Part shown: one piece after another, positions 12,668 through 25,542 of the stretch | How positions within the stretch are numbered: position 1 is the stretch's first letter | Layout: every line of letters starts with the position of its first letter | NCBI GenBank assembly: GCA_023105745.1 | Contig: JALGQZ010000011.1 | Coordinates: 21,602,975 to 21,666,974 of the forward strand | Origin: Austropuccinia psidii | Taxonomy: Eukaryota; Basidiomycota; Pucciniomycetes; Pucciniales; Sphaerophragmiaceae | Length of the DNA: 64,000 nt | Direction of reading: 5' to 3' | Notes under the pieces: generated by a model | Seen by the model: the letters and a program-made list of their open reading frames with translations, nothing else | What the model was told of the DNA's origin: nothing | Database searches by the model: none | Position numbers and translations under genes: made by a program

Positions 12668-15600
12668 GAGATATTCTGAGCCTTTTGAAGAAGAAGAAAT
12701 ACCAGATAAACCCAGTATAGAGAAAATTAATGTATTCTTTGAAGTCACAGAAGTGCATACTCACTTACCACAATATAGTGATGAATTTATGGCTCTCATA
12801 CATGTGCAAGATGCCAAAATGCAGAAAAATAAGCCTGTGAGATGTAAAGGTTATAAATCTGGATCATCCTGTATCATTAATATTGTGATAAAAAACAGAG
12901 AAGGAAAGATTAATATTGACTCAGGTGATTTCTGCACTTTTGTTGGTAAAAATTATCTTGACAAAGTTTATACAAATTGGCAAGAGAAATTGATTCCAAT
13001 TGAAGGTATAAAATTCAGAAGTGTTAGCCAGGATATGCACCATTTGGGCATCCTTGACTTGAAAATGATATTTCATAACCCTGCAAGAAGTATCAGACTT
13101 GAAGTTGTTTTTGCTGCTATGAATAACTGCACTTCACAACATTATATACTTGGGAATGATTATCCCAATATTTATGGTATTTATATTATTAATAATAAAG
13201 ACAGATATTTCACTATATGGGAAAATAAAATACAAAAATTTGCTTTTCCTCTAGAGAAAAGAGAAATAACTGCCATCAGACAAGTAAGAAGTTTTAATAA
13301 GGAGAAACTTGTGACATATCAATTGATTGAAGCACAAATAAGCCCTGAACTAACATTATAAATGAAGGATGACCTTATTGAAGTCCTATTTCAATATAGA
13401 GAGTCCCTTGCTTCTGATGATGAGGCACTAGGGGCTATCAAATGCCATGAAGTGAACATTATGCTTAATGTGGAAAGGCCTTATCCTCAACTATCAAGAA
13501 TATCAGATTAAAAAGCTATCCCCAGAGCTAGAGAAGCATTGAGAGCCCATATCAATAAGATGATGAAACTTGGAGCTCTCAGAAATTTTGGACACAATGA
13601 GGAAGTGGAATTCACAGCCCCCATAATCATTACTTGGCACAATGATAAATCAAGGATGGTTGTTAATTTTATAGCATTGAATACCTACACCATTCCAGAC
13701 AGGTATCCAATTCCTACAATCCATGAGACTTTGACTCAATTATGGAAAGAAATATGTATCACTTCTATAAATTTTCTTAAAGGCTTCCATAAGAATGTTT
13801 TTATGCCTCATGCTAGAGAATCATTGAGAATAATTTCTCATTGTGGTATTTATGCATATATGAGGATTTCTTTTGGAATTAAAAACACACCCTCTCATTA
13901 TCAAAGAATGCTGAATACCATCTTTCCACATGAATTACCAGACGCATGGTTAATAATTTATATTGATGAAATTATCATTTGTTCAGAAACCAGGAAATTA
14001 CATTTGGAGAGACTTTAATTGGTACTTAAGAGAATTCTTCAAGTGAACATAAAAATATCTCTTCAAAAAAGCAATTTTGGGTTTCTTGAGCTAAAAGCTT
14101 GAGGACATGTAGTTTCAGGACTTAGCCTTGGTGTTGAAAAAAGGAAAGTGGATTCAGTCCTATTGAAAAGAATTCCCCAGAACAAGAAATAAATAATGTC
14201 TTTCTGATGGTTTGCTAGCCATTACAGGCAACATCTCAAAGATTTTGCAATCCATGCCATATCATTGTACAGGCATTTTGATCACCAAACTGTCTTTGAA
14301 ATGACACAAGAAGGGATTCAAAAATATGAAAACATCAAATATGCCTTTATAAATGAACCATTATTATTGATTCCACTCTGGAAACTTCCTTTCAAGCTTT
14401 ATATTGATGCATGTGGTGAAGGTCTAGGTGCAGCTCTTCATCAAGCTTAAATTGTCAATGAAAATCCTTATGAAGGCCCAGTTTGTTTTATCTCAAGACA
14501 AATAAAGCCTACTCAGTCCATATATGGAGCAATCCAAATGGAGTGCCTTTGCCTTTTGTGGTCTCTGGAAAAGCTCCATTATAATCTTGATGGGAGTGTG
14601 TTTTAGGTGATTACTGATTTCAATTCCATGAAGTCACTTCTTAAAATGAAAAGTACAAATAGACACATGTTAAGATGGAACATTGCTATACAGGAGTATA
14701 GAGCCAATAAGAACATAGTGCATAAAGATTGAAATATTAATAATAATTCTGATGGATTAAGTAGATAGCAATTATGCAATACACCTGATAATACTGCTTA
14801 TGTTCCTGAAAGTGCAGAACCTCAAATTACAAATGAAAGAATTAATATCACAGATGCAGGAACAGAATTCCTTGAAGAAGTTAGAGAAAGCTATAAGAAA
14901 GATGAGAACTTCAATTTTCCTACTTCTATAATTGACAAAAATCTCAAAGATTAAGCTTTGGATACTTCTTTATATGATATATGGAAAACACCATATGATA
15001 ATGGAGGGTTACATTTGTTTGATAGTATCTTCTATCATAGGTCTAAACACACATGTGCAATGGTCTTATGTGTTATACTGTTAATAAACACAATATAGCT
15101 ATACTGCCATGACAACATTGATTCTGGAAATCTGTATGAAGACAGAAAAATGGAAAGAATTGGGACATGTTCTTGTTGGACATCTTGGAGAAAAGATGTC
15201 ATTGAATACTATCATAGTTGTGACAGGTGTCAAAATTCTAATAAATCTTGGGTGAAAGATCTGGGTAAATTATTAATATCAAAGAACCAAGTACACCATG
15301 TGAAGTGGTTCATATGAATTTGGTAACAGCCTTACCACCTGGTGGTGAAAAAAGCTACAATTCATGTCTTGTAATTGTAGAAAGGTACAGAAAATCCCCA
15401 ATCTTTTTACCATGTGATAAAGATGACACAGCTATGGAGAAATCTCTTTTAATTTGAAACAGAGTCATATCTCACACTGGTCTCTTTAAAAATATCATTA
15501 GTGATAGAGACCCAAAACTTACATCAGCCTTATGGAAAAATTTAAATAAGAGTTTGGAAACAAAACTATCATTCTCAACAGCTTACCACCCACAAACTGA

Positions 15601-16393
15601 TTTATTAGCAGAAAGAATGATTCAGACACTTGAGGACATGATAGGAATATTTTTTTGCTTATTTCCTGCAGTTTAAGGATTCCAATGGCTTCAACCATGA
15701 TTTGTGAACATTTATACCAGAAGTGTAATTAGCCTATAGGACTTAAATTCATTCCTTAATAGGAAAAACTCCTGGAATATTGGAAAAAGGATGGAGCCCT
15801 AAGCTTACAGTTGATAATTTGAAGAAAGATTTGGTTGATATTCATCCAACTGCTTCAAGCTTTAAGTTAATTCTGAATAAAGTGAGGCATTATGAAAATG
15901 AAAGCATGACTTATGTCATTTGATATGCTAAGAAAAAATGGGACAGAAGTCATAAAACCTGGAATTAAAAGTAGGGGACTTAATAATAGATTCAACCTTG
16001 AGCTTTAAAAACATTAAAGGCCTATGGAAATTGAAAGATTCCTTTTGAAGACCATTTATTATGAAATCCCTTCATGGGGAAAACACAGTACAAGTAGAAC
16101 TGTCAGGAGAACTGGAAAACAAAAATCCAACTTTCCCTGTTATTCTAGTAAAGCATTATGATTCAAGTGACAAGGATTTATTTCCTTTGCGAAATGAAAC
16201 ACCCTTATAAGTACCACCACTGAATCAAGGTGAAGAGAAAACAGTGCTGAAAGACTTGGAAGAAATAAGACCTAGGGGGAAAATGAAAGAGAGTACTTAG
16301 TCAGATACAGAAACCCAAAACATGAAGAGTGGCTTTCAGAAAGTAAAATAACTTATTCAAAAAAGTTTCTCAGAAATTTCAGAAATAAGAGAT
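12668..16393 (+). pseudogene. Ty3 chromovirus gag-pol remnant (decayed)
   Basis: This is a degenerate copy of the same polyprotein family as the intact one at 54872-60796. It begins in the Gag C-terminus directly against the inverted LTR. Protease has NIDSGDFCTF at about 12914-12943, followed by a segment matching GNDY and NNKDRYFTI. Reverse transcriptase at about 13370-14018 has its catalytic box changed from YIDD to YIDE. RNase H ([16 protein letters not shown]) lies at about 14400, integrase with HPQTD at about 15590, and a chromodomain-like end (EYLVRYRNP, EEWL) near 16300. Many stops and frameshifts break it into at least five pieces, the longest at 12753-13361, 13539-14018 and 14265-14450. 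Most of Gag and any ORF1 are missing at the 5' side. It is not functional. Confidence 0.9.
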
Positions 16394-16473
16394 GACCAAT
16401 TCCCCAGTTAAAACTTTGAATTGTGTGTTTTACCTACTTGAAAGTATTAGTAGAGAGGTTATAAAATGGATTA

Positions 16474-16501
16474 TACCCCCCAATTTAATTGGGGGTATAC
16501 T
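16474..16501. repeat. Near-perfect hairpin beside the Ty3 3' LTR
   Basis: An inverted repeat with arms TATACCCCC and GGGGGTATA around AT-rich centre AATTTAATT, with one extra C in the left arm. It lies between the end of the decayed pol region and the LTR start at 16545, where a polypurine tract would be expected. Confidence 0.6.
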
Positions 16502-16544
16502 ATTCAATGGGACATTGTAGTATCTTTTTTTTTGTGGTAGGGAA

Positions 16545-17031
16545 TGTGAGCCTGTGAGATATGCATGACATACCCATAAGGCAAAAAATGACTTTCTGTA
16601 CACTTTATTTAGTCTTAAACAGACTTATAAATTGAATTTCAAACAAAAAATAACCAAAAATAAGTATAACTTTATTGTGGATAAACAAAGCTATAATTTT
16701 TATTTAATTTTTGGATTCTACATCAAAAATAACTAGGGTACACCAATAGGGTGCTATACCCAAAAATGGATATTTCTTATGTTATTAGAAGATTTAACAA
16801 TCTCACAGTACAATTGAAGCTTTTTTTAACATTTTTTAAAAATTGTTGAATTTAAACTTAGATAAATTTAAATTTGAAGCTTCATAAAGCTTATGCAAGC
16901 TTACCAAAATTTTAGTTGAAATTGAGGTGTTGTGTATATTTACTGAATTGGCTAAGGAGTTTTCATACAGGATGAAAATCCTGCATGAGCTCAATTTGAA
17001 GTCTTTTAAGGCAATAGTATGGCTTTGAATG
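16545..17031 (+). repeat. 3' LTR of decayed Ty3 element, first part
   Basis: Starts TGTGAGCCTGTGAGATAT directly after GGGAA and follows the pol remnant in the correct orientation. It is interrupted at 17031 by another LTR element and resumes at 23938. The region around 17011-17025 and 23938-23955 together matches the uninterrupted inverted copy near 12180-12205. Confidence 0.85.
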
Positions 17032-17586
17032 TGTGAGCCTGCAAGCATGTACTGCCTTACCTGCTTCACCATCTCCATCTTGAATTTTTATCTTATTCAA
17101 ATATTAGGTTCAAACCTTAACTGAAAATCAAACTTTATTATTTTAAATATTGATGATGTAATAAAATCATTATATGACATCATTTAATTCTGTAAATGTA
17201 ACTCTTATTTCATTTTCTTTTGAATATGTCATAAAATGTTTATCTGACATCATCTCAATTCTTATATTTGAAATATTTAAGAGGATCATTCTTACCTTTG
17301 AATGATAACTCAGAGCTCAATTTCATGAATATTTTTTACAGTTTAAGTTAAGTCATTTATTAATTTAAAAAATATAAGATCTCTCAAACTTTCATTTAGT
17401 AATTTATATTACTTTAAGTTATAGATTATCTTTAATATTATTAGTGAAGCTCATTCCACTAATAATACTATAATCTAATTACAGTGACGTCTCTATTATT
17501 TTATTTCAATAGTATTCCACTCTAAATTAATTTATTAATTCCTTTTATATCAACTGGAATTCACAAAAGAGACCCCAGCTTGAATT
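17032..17586 (+). repeat. 5' LTR of nested non-autonomous element
   Basis: Direct repeat of 23454-23937, with an extra stretch of about 70 bp near 17190-17250 that the other copy lacks. The 3' boundary is approximate. Many differences show the insertion is old. Confidence 0.75.
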
Positions 17587-17825
17587 TAACATATTAAAAT
17601 TATTATTAGTAATAATTCATTAGCTAATTAATTCTAATAAATTAATTAGAGGTTGGATAATACCTAACTAAAAATTCTATCTATTCTTAATCCATCATCT
17701 GATAAATCAAGGAATATTCCCATTATTCCTCTTGTGACTATCTAAAAGGATTTGAAGATTTGATTCCAAATTGCTTTTATTGATACTATCTTATCTAGTT
17801 AGACCCATCTGTTAATTCATCTAAC

Positions 17826-18890
17826 ATGAAAAGGTTAAATAATACTACTTTTGCTCACTCTGTAGTATTACGTTTTGATAATATGTCTTTACTAATGAAA
17901 GAAATGAGTACTCTCACTCATAATATATTGATGATTATGACCAATACTTGTATATTTAACAGCTATACACCTTGTTGTTGGCATGGAAAACCTACAACTA
18001 GATCTGAAAAATGGAACAAACACTTCCAGAATAATTCATACAATGCCAATTTAACTTTGCATGCTACTGCAAACATTAAGTGTGGCAGTTATACAGCTAC
18101 CAATTACTGTGAATTGAGGCCCACTCAACCTCCAGCACCTCAAAATGTTAGCAGCAATCAAAGAATTGTAGTGAGGAAGTATAAAGATGATTATCAATCA
18201 AGTTCACAAGAAAATATAACAAATAATACAGTTTTCGACAATAGAAGTGGTAATACCACCTTTAAAAACTCAGCAAATACAGCTTACCGAATTCCATTTA
18301 ATCCCCTCATTCATACATATGATAATAACAAACAATCTCACTTCCTTTACAATGCTGGAACCCCACAAGCTACCTTTGTTCTTAAAGAAATTGGAAATTA
18401 TACTCAGACCAAGAAGATTGTTTCTAATGAGGAGCACAGGAGTAATAATGAAGTTAATTAAAAACCAAAGTTAAAATCTACTACAGACAGCAATAAGAGG
18501 AAAATTGTTGGTAGTGGTATGATAATATATCACTTTAATGAAGAGATTGATGCAAAATATACTGAAAAAACCTTTAACAGTGAAGAAAGTAGTGATACTA
18601 TATGTGATCTGAATACAATCAATAATAGTAGCAGTCTACAAACTAAAATTTAAGATAAAGAAGAGAACAACATTAACAATGCAAGTAAAATGAGAAATGA
18701 AATTTGGGAATCTATAACAAAGGGGTTAATTGGGAAAGCTAAAACACTGAAGGAAACAATATTGAAAGCTTTAAAAAACATTACCAAAAACATTAGATAG
18801 TGCAATAAACATTGATAAGTTATTCTTTCCAAATGAAGACTATAATAAATTGAGAATTTATTTTGAAGAAATAAAAAAACTTGAATAGTC
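17826..18890 (+). pseudogene. Unrecognised ORF of the non-autonomous LTR element (5' part)
   Basis: An open stretch at 17826-18461 (211 codons) continues in protein-like but interrupted form to about 18890. It is rich in Asn, Thr and Ser and contains a Cys/His cluster CIFNSYTPCCWHG, with no match I recognise to Gag, protease or polymerase. The frame is cut by the MULE at 18902. It resumes after the 8-bp duplication with EFLNKEEIKSWLNFYDSD and stops at 23412, and this join works without a frame change. In-frame stops (for example after LKNITKNIR) show decay. A Gag-like or packaging role is only a guess. Confidence 0.5.
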
Positions 18891-19159
18891 ATTTTATTTT
18901 GGGGTGTTGGTAAACACATGTAAGCTTTTAGTAAAAACACGTAAGCCCTTACATGTTTTTACCAATTTATGTTACAAACACATAAGTGACCTTATTTTTC
19001 AAAAGAATTCCTCAGGCTCAGTTTTGAGGATTTTTTTAATTTTTTTTGCCATATTTTTTCCAACTTGGCATGTCAATAAGCACAAATTTTTTCAATTTTT
19101 TTTTTTGCCACATTTCACCAATTTGGCCAATATGCCAAAATGGCATATTTTTTCCAAAA

Positions 19160-19540
19160 ATTCATTTAAAATCTTCCCACTTATGAATTTCCTTCATTTT
19201 TTTTTTTAAAATGAAGGGTTCAATTTGAAGAATGAAGCACCAGAATCCCATAGTTTTGGGAATTTGTTTGGGTGGGACAAGTGAAGGCGCAAAAAGGGTT
19301 TTTTTTTCAAATGTTTTTTCCCGTCATTGTAATATGCCTATTTTTAAAAAGTGAATTTAATAACTTCCCACTTATGAATTTCCTTCATTTTTTTTAAATT
19401 AGAGGGTTCAATCTGGACAATAAAGAACCAGAAGCTCATGAATTGGGAAGCTTTTTTTGGTGGGACAACAAGTGAAGGTGCAATGAGTGTTTTTTTTCAA
19501 CTGTTTTTTTTCTTGTGTGTAATATGACTATTTTCAAGTA
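19160..19540. repeat. Tandem duplication (about 190 bp x 2) inside the MULE
   Basis: Two adjacent units share CTTCCCACTTATGAATTTCC (about 19173 and 19363), then GGGTTCAAT, GGTGGGACAA and GTGAAGG in the same order. They differ by scattered substitutions. The block lies between the left terminal repeat and the 3' end of the transposase gene. Confidence 0.75.
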
Positions 19541-19781
19541 CAAAAGTTCCACATGTTTGATAAAAAAGGAGACTGAGGTGGGATTTAAGCAATAAATATG
19601 ACTGAGGAGGGGGATAATTGGAATAAATTGTATATACAAAAATCATTCAATCAGAATCAACCTCCAAAAATAGTGGGTTTTTTCTGAGAGGGGGGAGGAA
19701 GATTGGACAAATACAACATTCTGTGTTTCTTAAATTTATAAGCCCACCCCAGGGCTTGTGTTTGGCCATGAATCTCCCAGT

Positions 19782-22706
19782 TCACAGTAAGGGGGGGACT
19801 GTATAAGCTTTAGAAATGATGATGTCCAAAGGAACAAAATGAGCACAACTATTCAAGAAGCAGATGAAAATGGGGGGATTATCATTTGGAGGACAGAAAT
19901 AAGGGAAAAAAGAAAAGGAGTGGGCTGTGGAATAAAAGAAAACTGGTCTTTTATACTTATTTGCAATTGGATCCCCCATGTCAGGCATGGACATCCACTT
20001 ACTTTTTGGAGCCTGGCCAACATCTTCATACCATTCAATTCTTTCCAAATGAGAGGATACTGAGGGAATTAAGGTATTCATGGCTTCATAAAGGTCTTGA
20101 TTTTGGTGAATTTCTTCAGCCAAGTCACCTCTGACATCAGCCCATTGATCTTGAGTCTTGTAAATGAAGTGCAATACTGTTCTGTAGCCACAGTTTCTAT
20201 CACCATGGACATTGATGGCCTTGAAGGGGTATTTCAATATAAACTTGGGCAACTCTTCTGAGCCAGTTATCTGATAAAATAAGTTCAAAAAATGAATAGA
20301 TATCAAAATAAACAACAGAAAATTACATTAAAAAGAATCAGAAACTCACAAACAGCTTGGAGCATTCATCACCTGTGTGATAATTGCTTTAACAATGCTG
20401 ACAGGTCAAGTAAATTGCATGATAGATATTCAAACTGGTGGCAGGCTTGTGTGATTTTCTTTTTGAGGTTTTGCTTCCAATTGCCAATCTTCTGGACCTT
20501 CTAAGGGTTACTTCTGATTTATTTAATTCAGTTTCTGAGAGTAGTGAATCTGATTAACTGATGGATTTAGATAATGAGTCCTCAGAATCTTCAGAATATT
20601 CAGATGAGTCCACTTCCATAATTGGAGAAGGGACATTTGACTGGGATCTTGACGTTGTTGTACTGGTCACTTTTGAGGGGGGTCTTCCTCTTCTCTTGGA
20701 TTGACTTTCAATAATTTCAAATCTTAAAGGTTCTCTTTTGTTTTGATTTTTGTTTTAATTCTTGGATCCTTGGGGTCTTCCACGGATATTCTTGCATTCT
20801 AGAGGGTCTTCATAATATTGATCATCCTCTTGACTCTTGGGAATTTGATCAAATGGGACTTTTTCAGTCAAAACATCTTGAAAATGTTGAAGTATTGGAG
20901 TGATTTCTGCCATTGGTCTTTGAAACAGGTCTTCCCCAATGTCTTCAAATATTTTCTTGGCTTCATTCTTTCTTTCTTTTTCAACACTTTGATCATCACC
21001 TTGAAAACCAGCCTGAGAAGAATATGAAAAATAAAATCAGTTAATAAGAAAAATAATAATAAGAAGAAATTAAAAAAACCTCACAGGCAAATTCAAATGC
21101 CATTGAGGATGGAAATCTGATAACTCAAGCCTTTGGCGCTTGGCAAATGCCTTTTGGGTCTTATACTTGAAAGGAATGCCTTTATAGTTGTTGTATTTGT
21201 TGGTGCATTTTTCATTTGGAGGAAATTTTGTTTTGAAATTTTCAAAGGCAATATGAAGAGCATAATGAGACACCTTGCCATTGAGGGCACAGATGTGTGG
21301 AGGAAAATTCTTGACATGGCCAATCATTTCTTTGGAGATGCTGTTGATTATTTCAATAAATTGTTTTCTGAATGCCATGTGGAGAGCCATGACTACCTCC
21401 AGGATAGTACCAGTGGACTTTTGGAGCCAAAGTTTAACCATGGAATGGGCACCTTCAACTCTGGAGGTGGAGCCCACACCCAGGTGGTAATGGTGGTTGG
21501 TCCAGGCTGGCACATAATACTCCTTTAGAGGAAGCCACGTCTTTTCCAAATATTGCAAGACCTAAGGATTTTTGACTTGCTTTTGAAGCTTCTTCCAGTT
21601 GTCTTTGAAAGACTTTTCAGTGGATGAATACATAAGCTGAGAAATGAATCCCAAAGTCATTAATAAAGACCATCATAAGAAAAAAAGTGAAATAAAGTGA
21701 ATAAGTATATTACTTGATTTCAAAGGCCCATAAAATTTTCAAAATCAGTTCCATGACCAATTTTCTTCATGAAATGAGCAGATACATCCTTGTTGATGTG
21801 CCAAATGCATAGCATGACTTTGGAGTCTGGGAAGAGCTTCTTAATAGAGTTTTTCAAGGCCAGATCCCTGTCAATAACAATAACTGGAGGGGGAACAAGA
21901 TTGGTGTTGTTGAGGACCTTTTCTATGTATTGATTTAATGCCCAAGTATATGAAGGTTCATTTTCATTCTTCATAAAACAAAAAGCCCCAGAAAAGGTCT
22001 TATTGGTTGAGCTGAATCCAACAATATGAAAAAGGGGCATTTTGTACTTATTGGTTTTATAAGTACAATCCATAAGAATGACATGAGGAAAGCCATGAAT
22101 AAGCTTTATGGCCAGGGGATGAGTAAAAAACAAGGAGGTAATGTGTCCCTCAGAATCCCTTGCAGAGGACCAAACGAAATTTTCTTCTTTGAGAGTGTCA
22201 ATAAGAGCATCAATGGGCCTTCTGCCTTGCAGTTTGTCTTTCTTGATTTTCTTGACTTGGTTGTAAATGTCTTGAAGGATTACAGGCCTGTCAGACTCCC
22301 TCTGGCTGAATAATTGGGCCTGAATTTGCCTTGGCATGAGCAGTGATTCAGACATTTGAGAAATTTGGGATGTTTCTTGATCATTGAATTTCCTGAAAGT
22401 AGGATGTGCCATGATATTTTCAGTTGCATCATGGCTATGTTCAGGATTTTTGACTTTAAGAGTCCAAGTGGTACTCTTGGCATAAAGTCTAAAAGGACAG
22501 TCAAGCTTTCTTGAGGTGACTGTTTTGGAAGGGCTTTTGTTGGGATTTGGGGTGCCAGACCTGTCACAACACATTTCAAGTTGGTTGTGGGTCATATTGG
22601 ACCTCAAGGTGGACACAGAATACCCCTGAGCCCTGGAAACATTATGCACATGTTGCCAAAGAAGCTCAAGGGTCTTAAATTCACCTTCAGTGGGGGGTTG
22701 AAGCAT
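19782..22706 (-). pseudogene. MULE transposase with C-terminal OTU-like cysteine protease
   Basis: It would bind the terminal repeats and move the element. Exon 1 (22706-21720) starts at an ATG and has a FAR1/WRKY-GCM1-type zinc region (DCPFRLY near residue 69, HSH at 90-92). DDE signatures follow: VILMDCTYKT (Asp213) and VIVIDRDLA (Asp279) with LCIWHINKDV. A second exon (about 21640-21070) carries the C-terminal transposase, with GVGSTSRVEGAHS. A third (about 21013-20340) is acidic, with AT-hook-like RGRPQGS and RRGRPPS. The last exon (20270-19782) is an OTU fold: GDRNCGYR holds the catalytic Asp and Cys, and SCAHFVPLD the His. A frameshift or stop at the end of exon 1, TAG near 21566 and several TAA codons in the third exon make it a pseudogene. 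Exon limits are by eye. Confidence 0.85.
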
Positions 22707-23453
22707 TTTTTAATGAAAAATATGTATAAAAGTGAAAAAAGGGGGAATTGGGGGATCTGGAATGGGGTAAGAACCTTTCGAAATGTGAAAAAGAGGTGAA
22801 AAAAGGTGTGAAAAATGAACAGAAGTGGTTAAAAGTGAAATAAAGTGGTTTAAATGTGGGATTAATAGATGAGGGAAGGTAAAAAATTGAAAATTGAGGG
22901 GCTTGAAAGCAGGTTGTTGTGGTGGAAAATGCAGTCTTTGGGGGAAAAAAGAAAAAAAAGTGTGAAAAGCTTTGCAAAATGGCTTTGGTAATGCTGTTTT
23001 TCCAAAAAAAACAATGGTTTGGGGTGGGGATAATGTGGATTATTGGGGTGTTTGGGATTGTTTTTTTTTTGGGGGGGGCTGGTAAAAAAAATCTGAAACA
23101 ATTTGGAGTTAGAGAGGTTTTGTGGGGAAGAAACCTCTTTTGGGCATGTTTTGGCCCAATACAGGCCCAATTGTGTTTCATTTTTAATTAAAAATGGGCC
23201 CAGGGCACCCCTTACATGTTTTTACCAATTTGCTGATGTGTTTTTACCAAAACCCTTATTTTGAATTTCTAAATAAAGAAGAAATAAAAAGTTGGCTCAA
23301 TTTCTATGATTCAGATTACACAACAAGAAAAGAACTTTATCTTAATAATTCAAAAACTCAAAATATTATGATGAAAATTACAAATAAATACAGTTGTTAT
23401 TATGAACTATAAATTACATTTATCATTTTGTTATATTTTTTAGTGTTATGAGA

Positions 23454-23937
23454 TGTGAGCCTGAAAGCATGTACTGCCTTACCTGCTACACCATCTCCAC
23501 TTCCAATTTTTCTCTTATTCAACTATTAGGTTCAAAACTTAACTTAAAATTAAACTTTATTATTTGAAATATTGATGATGTAATAAAATCATAATATCAC
23601 ATCACTCCAATTCTTGTATTTAAAATATTTAAGAGGATCATTCTCACCTTTGAATGATACCTCAGAGCTCAACTTCATATATATATTCTACAGTATAAAT
23701 TAAATCATTTATTAATTCAAAAAATATAAGATCTCTCAGGCTTTTATTTAGTAATTTATATTACTTAAAATTATTAATTATCTTCAATATTATTAGTGAA
23801 GCTCATTCCACTAATAATAGTATGATTTAACTACAGTAACATCCCTATAAATTTTATTTTAATAGTATTCCACTCTAAATTAATTTATTAATTCCATTCA
23901 TATAAAATGGAAATCACAAAAGAGACGCCAGCTTACA
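23454..23937 (+). repeat. 3' LTR of nested non-autonomous element
   Basis: Direct repeat of 17032-17586. Starts TGTGAGCCTGAAAGCATG and ends CCAGCTTACA, followed by the resumed Ty3 LTR. Confidence 0.8.
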
Positions 23938-25542
23938 AAATGAATAAAAGGGAAAAGAACATGCAGAAAGGTGGGAAAAAGGAAAAAGAACAAATAGAGC
24001 CAGTGTACCCAGATTTTGGGATTTTCAAGGACTCAATTAAGGTTGTCCACTTGTATTTGAGGATTTTCAACCTTATTTGAACTTAAAGATTAGACTTTGA
24101 TCAAAAATTAGATTTTAAACTGGTTTTATCCCAATTTGGACAGGAATTACAAGCTACCAAGGGGTAAATCCCAATGTGCAAGCTTGTAATTAAGGTTTTA
24201 AGAACTGTTGAAGCTTAAATCAGCTTAAATATTTAAATATATAGGTGTTAAAACCTCATCAAAAGTTAAGTTTCGGTGCTTACTTCTATTTTACATGGAA
24301 AAATAGAAATAAACTCAAAAACTCATTTAAGTTCCAATTCTTAATGGATTTGCTTGAAAATTTCACAAAGATTACAGTTAAGCCTTCTATTTTTATGAAT
24401 TCAATTTAACATATCCTTTTTAAACATGTTTAATTGGTAATTAGCATTGAAATTAACATTTTTAATTATTCTCATAGAAAATTAAGATTTCTTTAAAATT
24501 AATTAAAACTTCAGTTTGAGAGATTTGTGCTTGAAGCTTTATTTTTAAGTTTTCAATGTGATTACCTTTAATATGAATAAGCTTACTTTATATTTAGAAT
24601 TGAAATAATTAACCCAAAAGGGGATTAAAGTTACTTGGAGTTAAGAATAACACTGGTAACTTTAAATTGAAATTAAAAATAAGTTACCTTAAGCTAAGAA
24701 CCTTATTTTTAAGCATGATCTTACGTTCTGACATGAGAAAGCCCTCTATATCCATTATGAATAATTATAGTTTCTCTGAAGGTATAAAAAGAGCCTTTAC
24801 ATCACTGTTATTCCCAAGAACCAATTATCATTCCAATAATCTTTGACATTTCAACATGTAATGTTTTATTAGATATAATATATTATTATTAAAAGTATTT
24901 ATTAAGTATTCTATTCTTTATAAATTCTAAATTAAAGAAGTGAAATCATAGAAATAAGATTACTGTTGTAATCACCAATAACAAAATTTATCTTAAAAAT
25001 TATTGTTTTAAATATCTTTTGAAATTCACAAATTCCTCTCAAAAACTGTTAAATCTTATTTTTTATCATAAAAGGTTGTGTATAATTTCAAATATTGATT
25101 TTTGGTGTATTTTTAGCTTATAAGAATTAATTAATACTATAAATTTTGTCTTTTTGACTTGCTGTATCAAATAAATATTATAAGTAAGTTTTATTTAAAG
25201 TTCTATATATTTTTTATCTAGTATTGGTTTTCTTATATAGAATTTTTCTATAAAAATTATCTCTGCACATTGTGTGTGATATTTATCTCATAAATAATAT
25301 TCATATTAATTTATAACTGTCAGTGACTGTAATAATACAGTAATTATAATTTATTATAATTATTAAGATTTTTATTATTATTGAATTATTTAATAATAAT
25401 TCAATACTTCTTTTTATATGATTATTTTTAATAATTATATTCATTTGTGGATATAATATTCAATTATATTATACTTTATACTGAGGACATTAATAGTACT
25501 CTTGATATTTTTTACCATTATCACAATTTTCATAGACAAACC
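23938..25542 (+). repeat. 3' LTR of decayed Ty3 element, second part
   Basis: Continuation of the LTR begun at 16545. The stretch 24090-24200 (AGATTAGACTTTGATCAAAA and following) and the end at about 25480-25542 match the reverse complement of 12080-11940 and 10590-10515. The terminal ATATCTCACAGGCTCACA of the inverted copy is missing, so the 3' end is truncated or diverged. Confidence 0.8.

Larger units (their letters stand above)
18902..23255 (-). mobile_element. MULE (Mutator-like) DNA transposon, 4.35 kb
   Basis: Terminal inverted repeats GGGTGTTGGTAAACACAT (left) and GGGTTTTGGTAAAAACACAT (right, minus strand) are flanked by an 8-bp duplication TTATTTTG (18894-18901 and 23256-23263). Further copies of a TTACATGTTTTTACCAA-type motif sit just inside both ends (about 18951 and 23213). 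Inside, on the minus strand, are a MULE transposase and an OTU-type protease exon. It is nested in the non-autonomous LTR element. Confidence 0.93.
17032..23937 (+). mobile_element. Small non-autonomous LTR element nested in a Ty3 LTR
   Basis: Direct repeats 17032-about 17586 and 23454-23937 both start TGTGAGCCTG and end near CCAGCTT. Flanks GAATG (17027-17031) and AAATG (23938-23942) fit a target duplication with one mismatch. Without the MULE at 18902-23255 the internal part is only about 1.5 kb and shows no protease, reverse transcriptase or integrase. It would need enzymes from a relative, probably the chromoviruses in this window with similar LTR starts. Confidence 0.8.

Noticed and set aside
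22687..23181. 164-codon minus-strand ORF rich in Phe, Pro and Ser
   Set aside because: It lies between the MULE terminal repeat and the transposase start, reads homopolymer-rich leader sequence and has no domain features.
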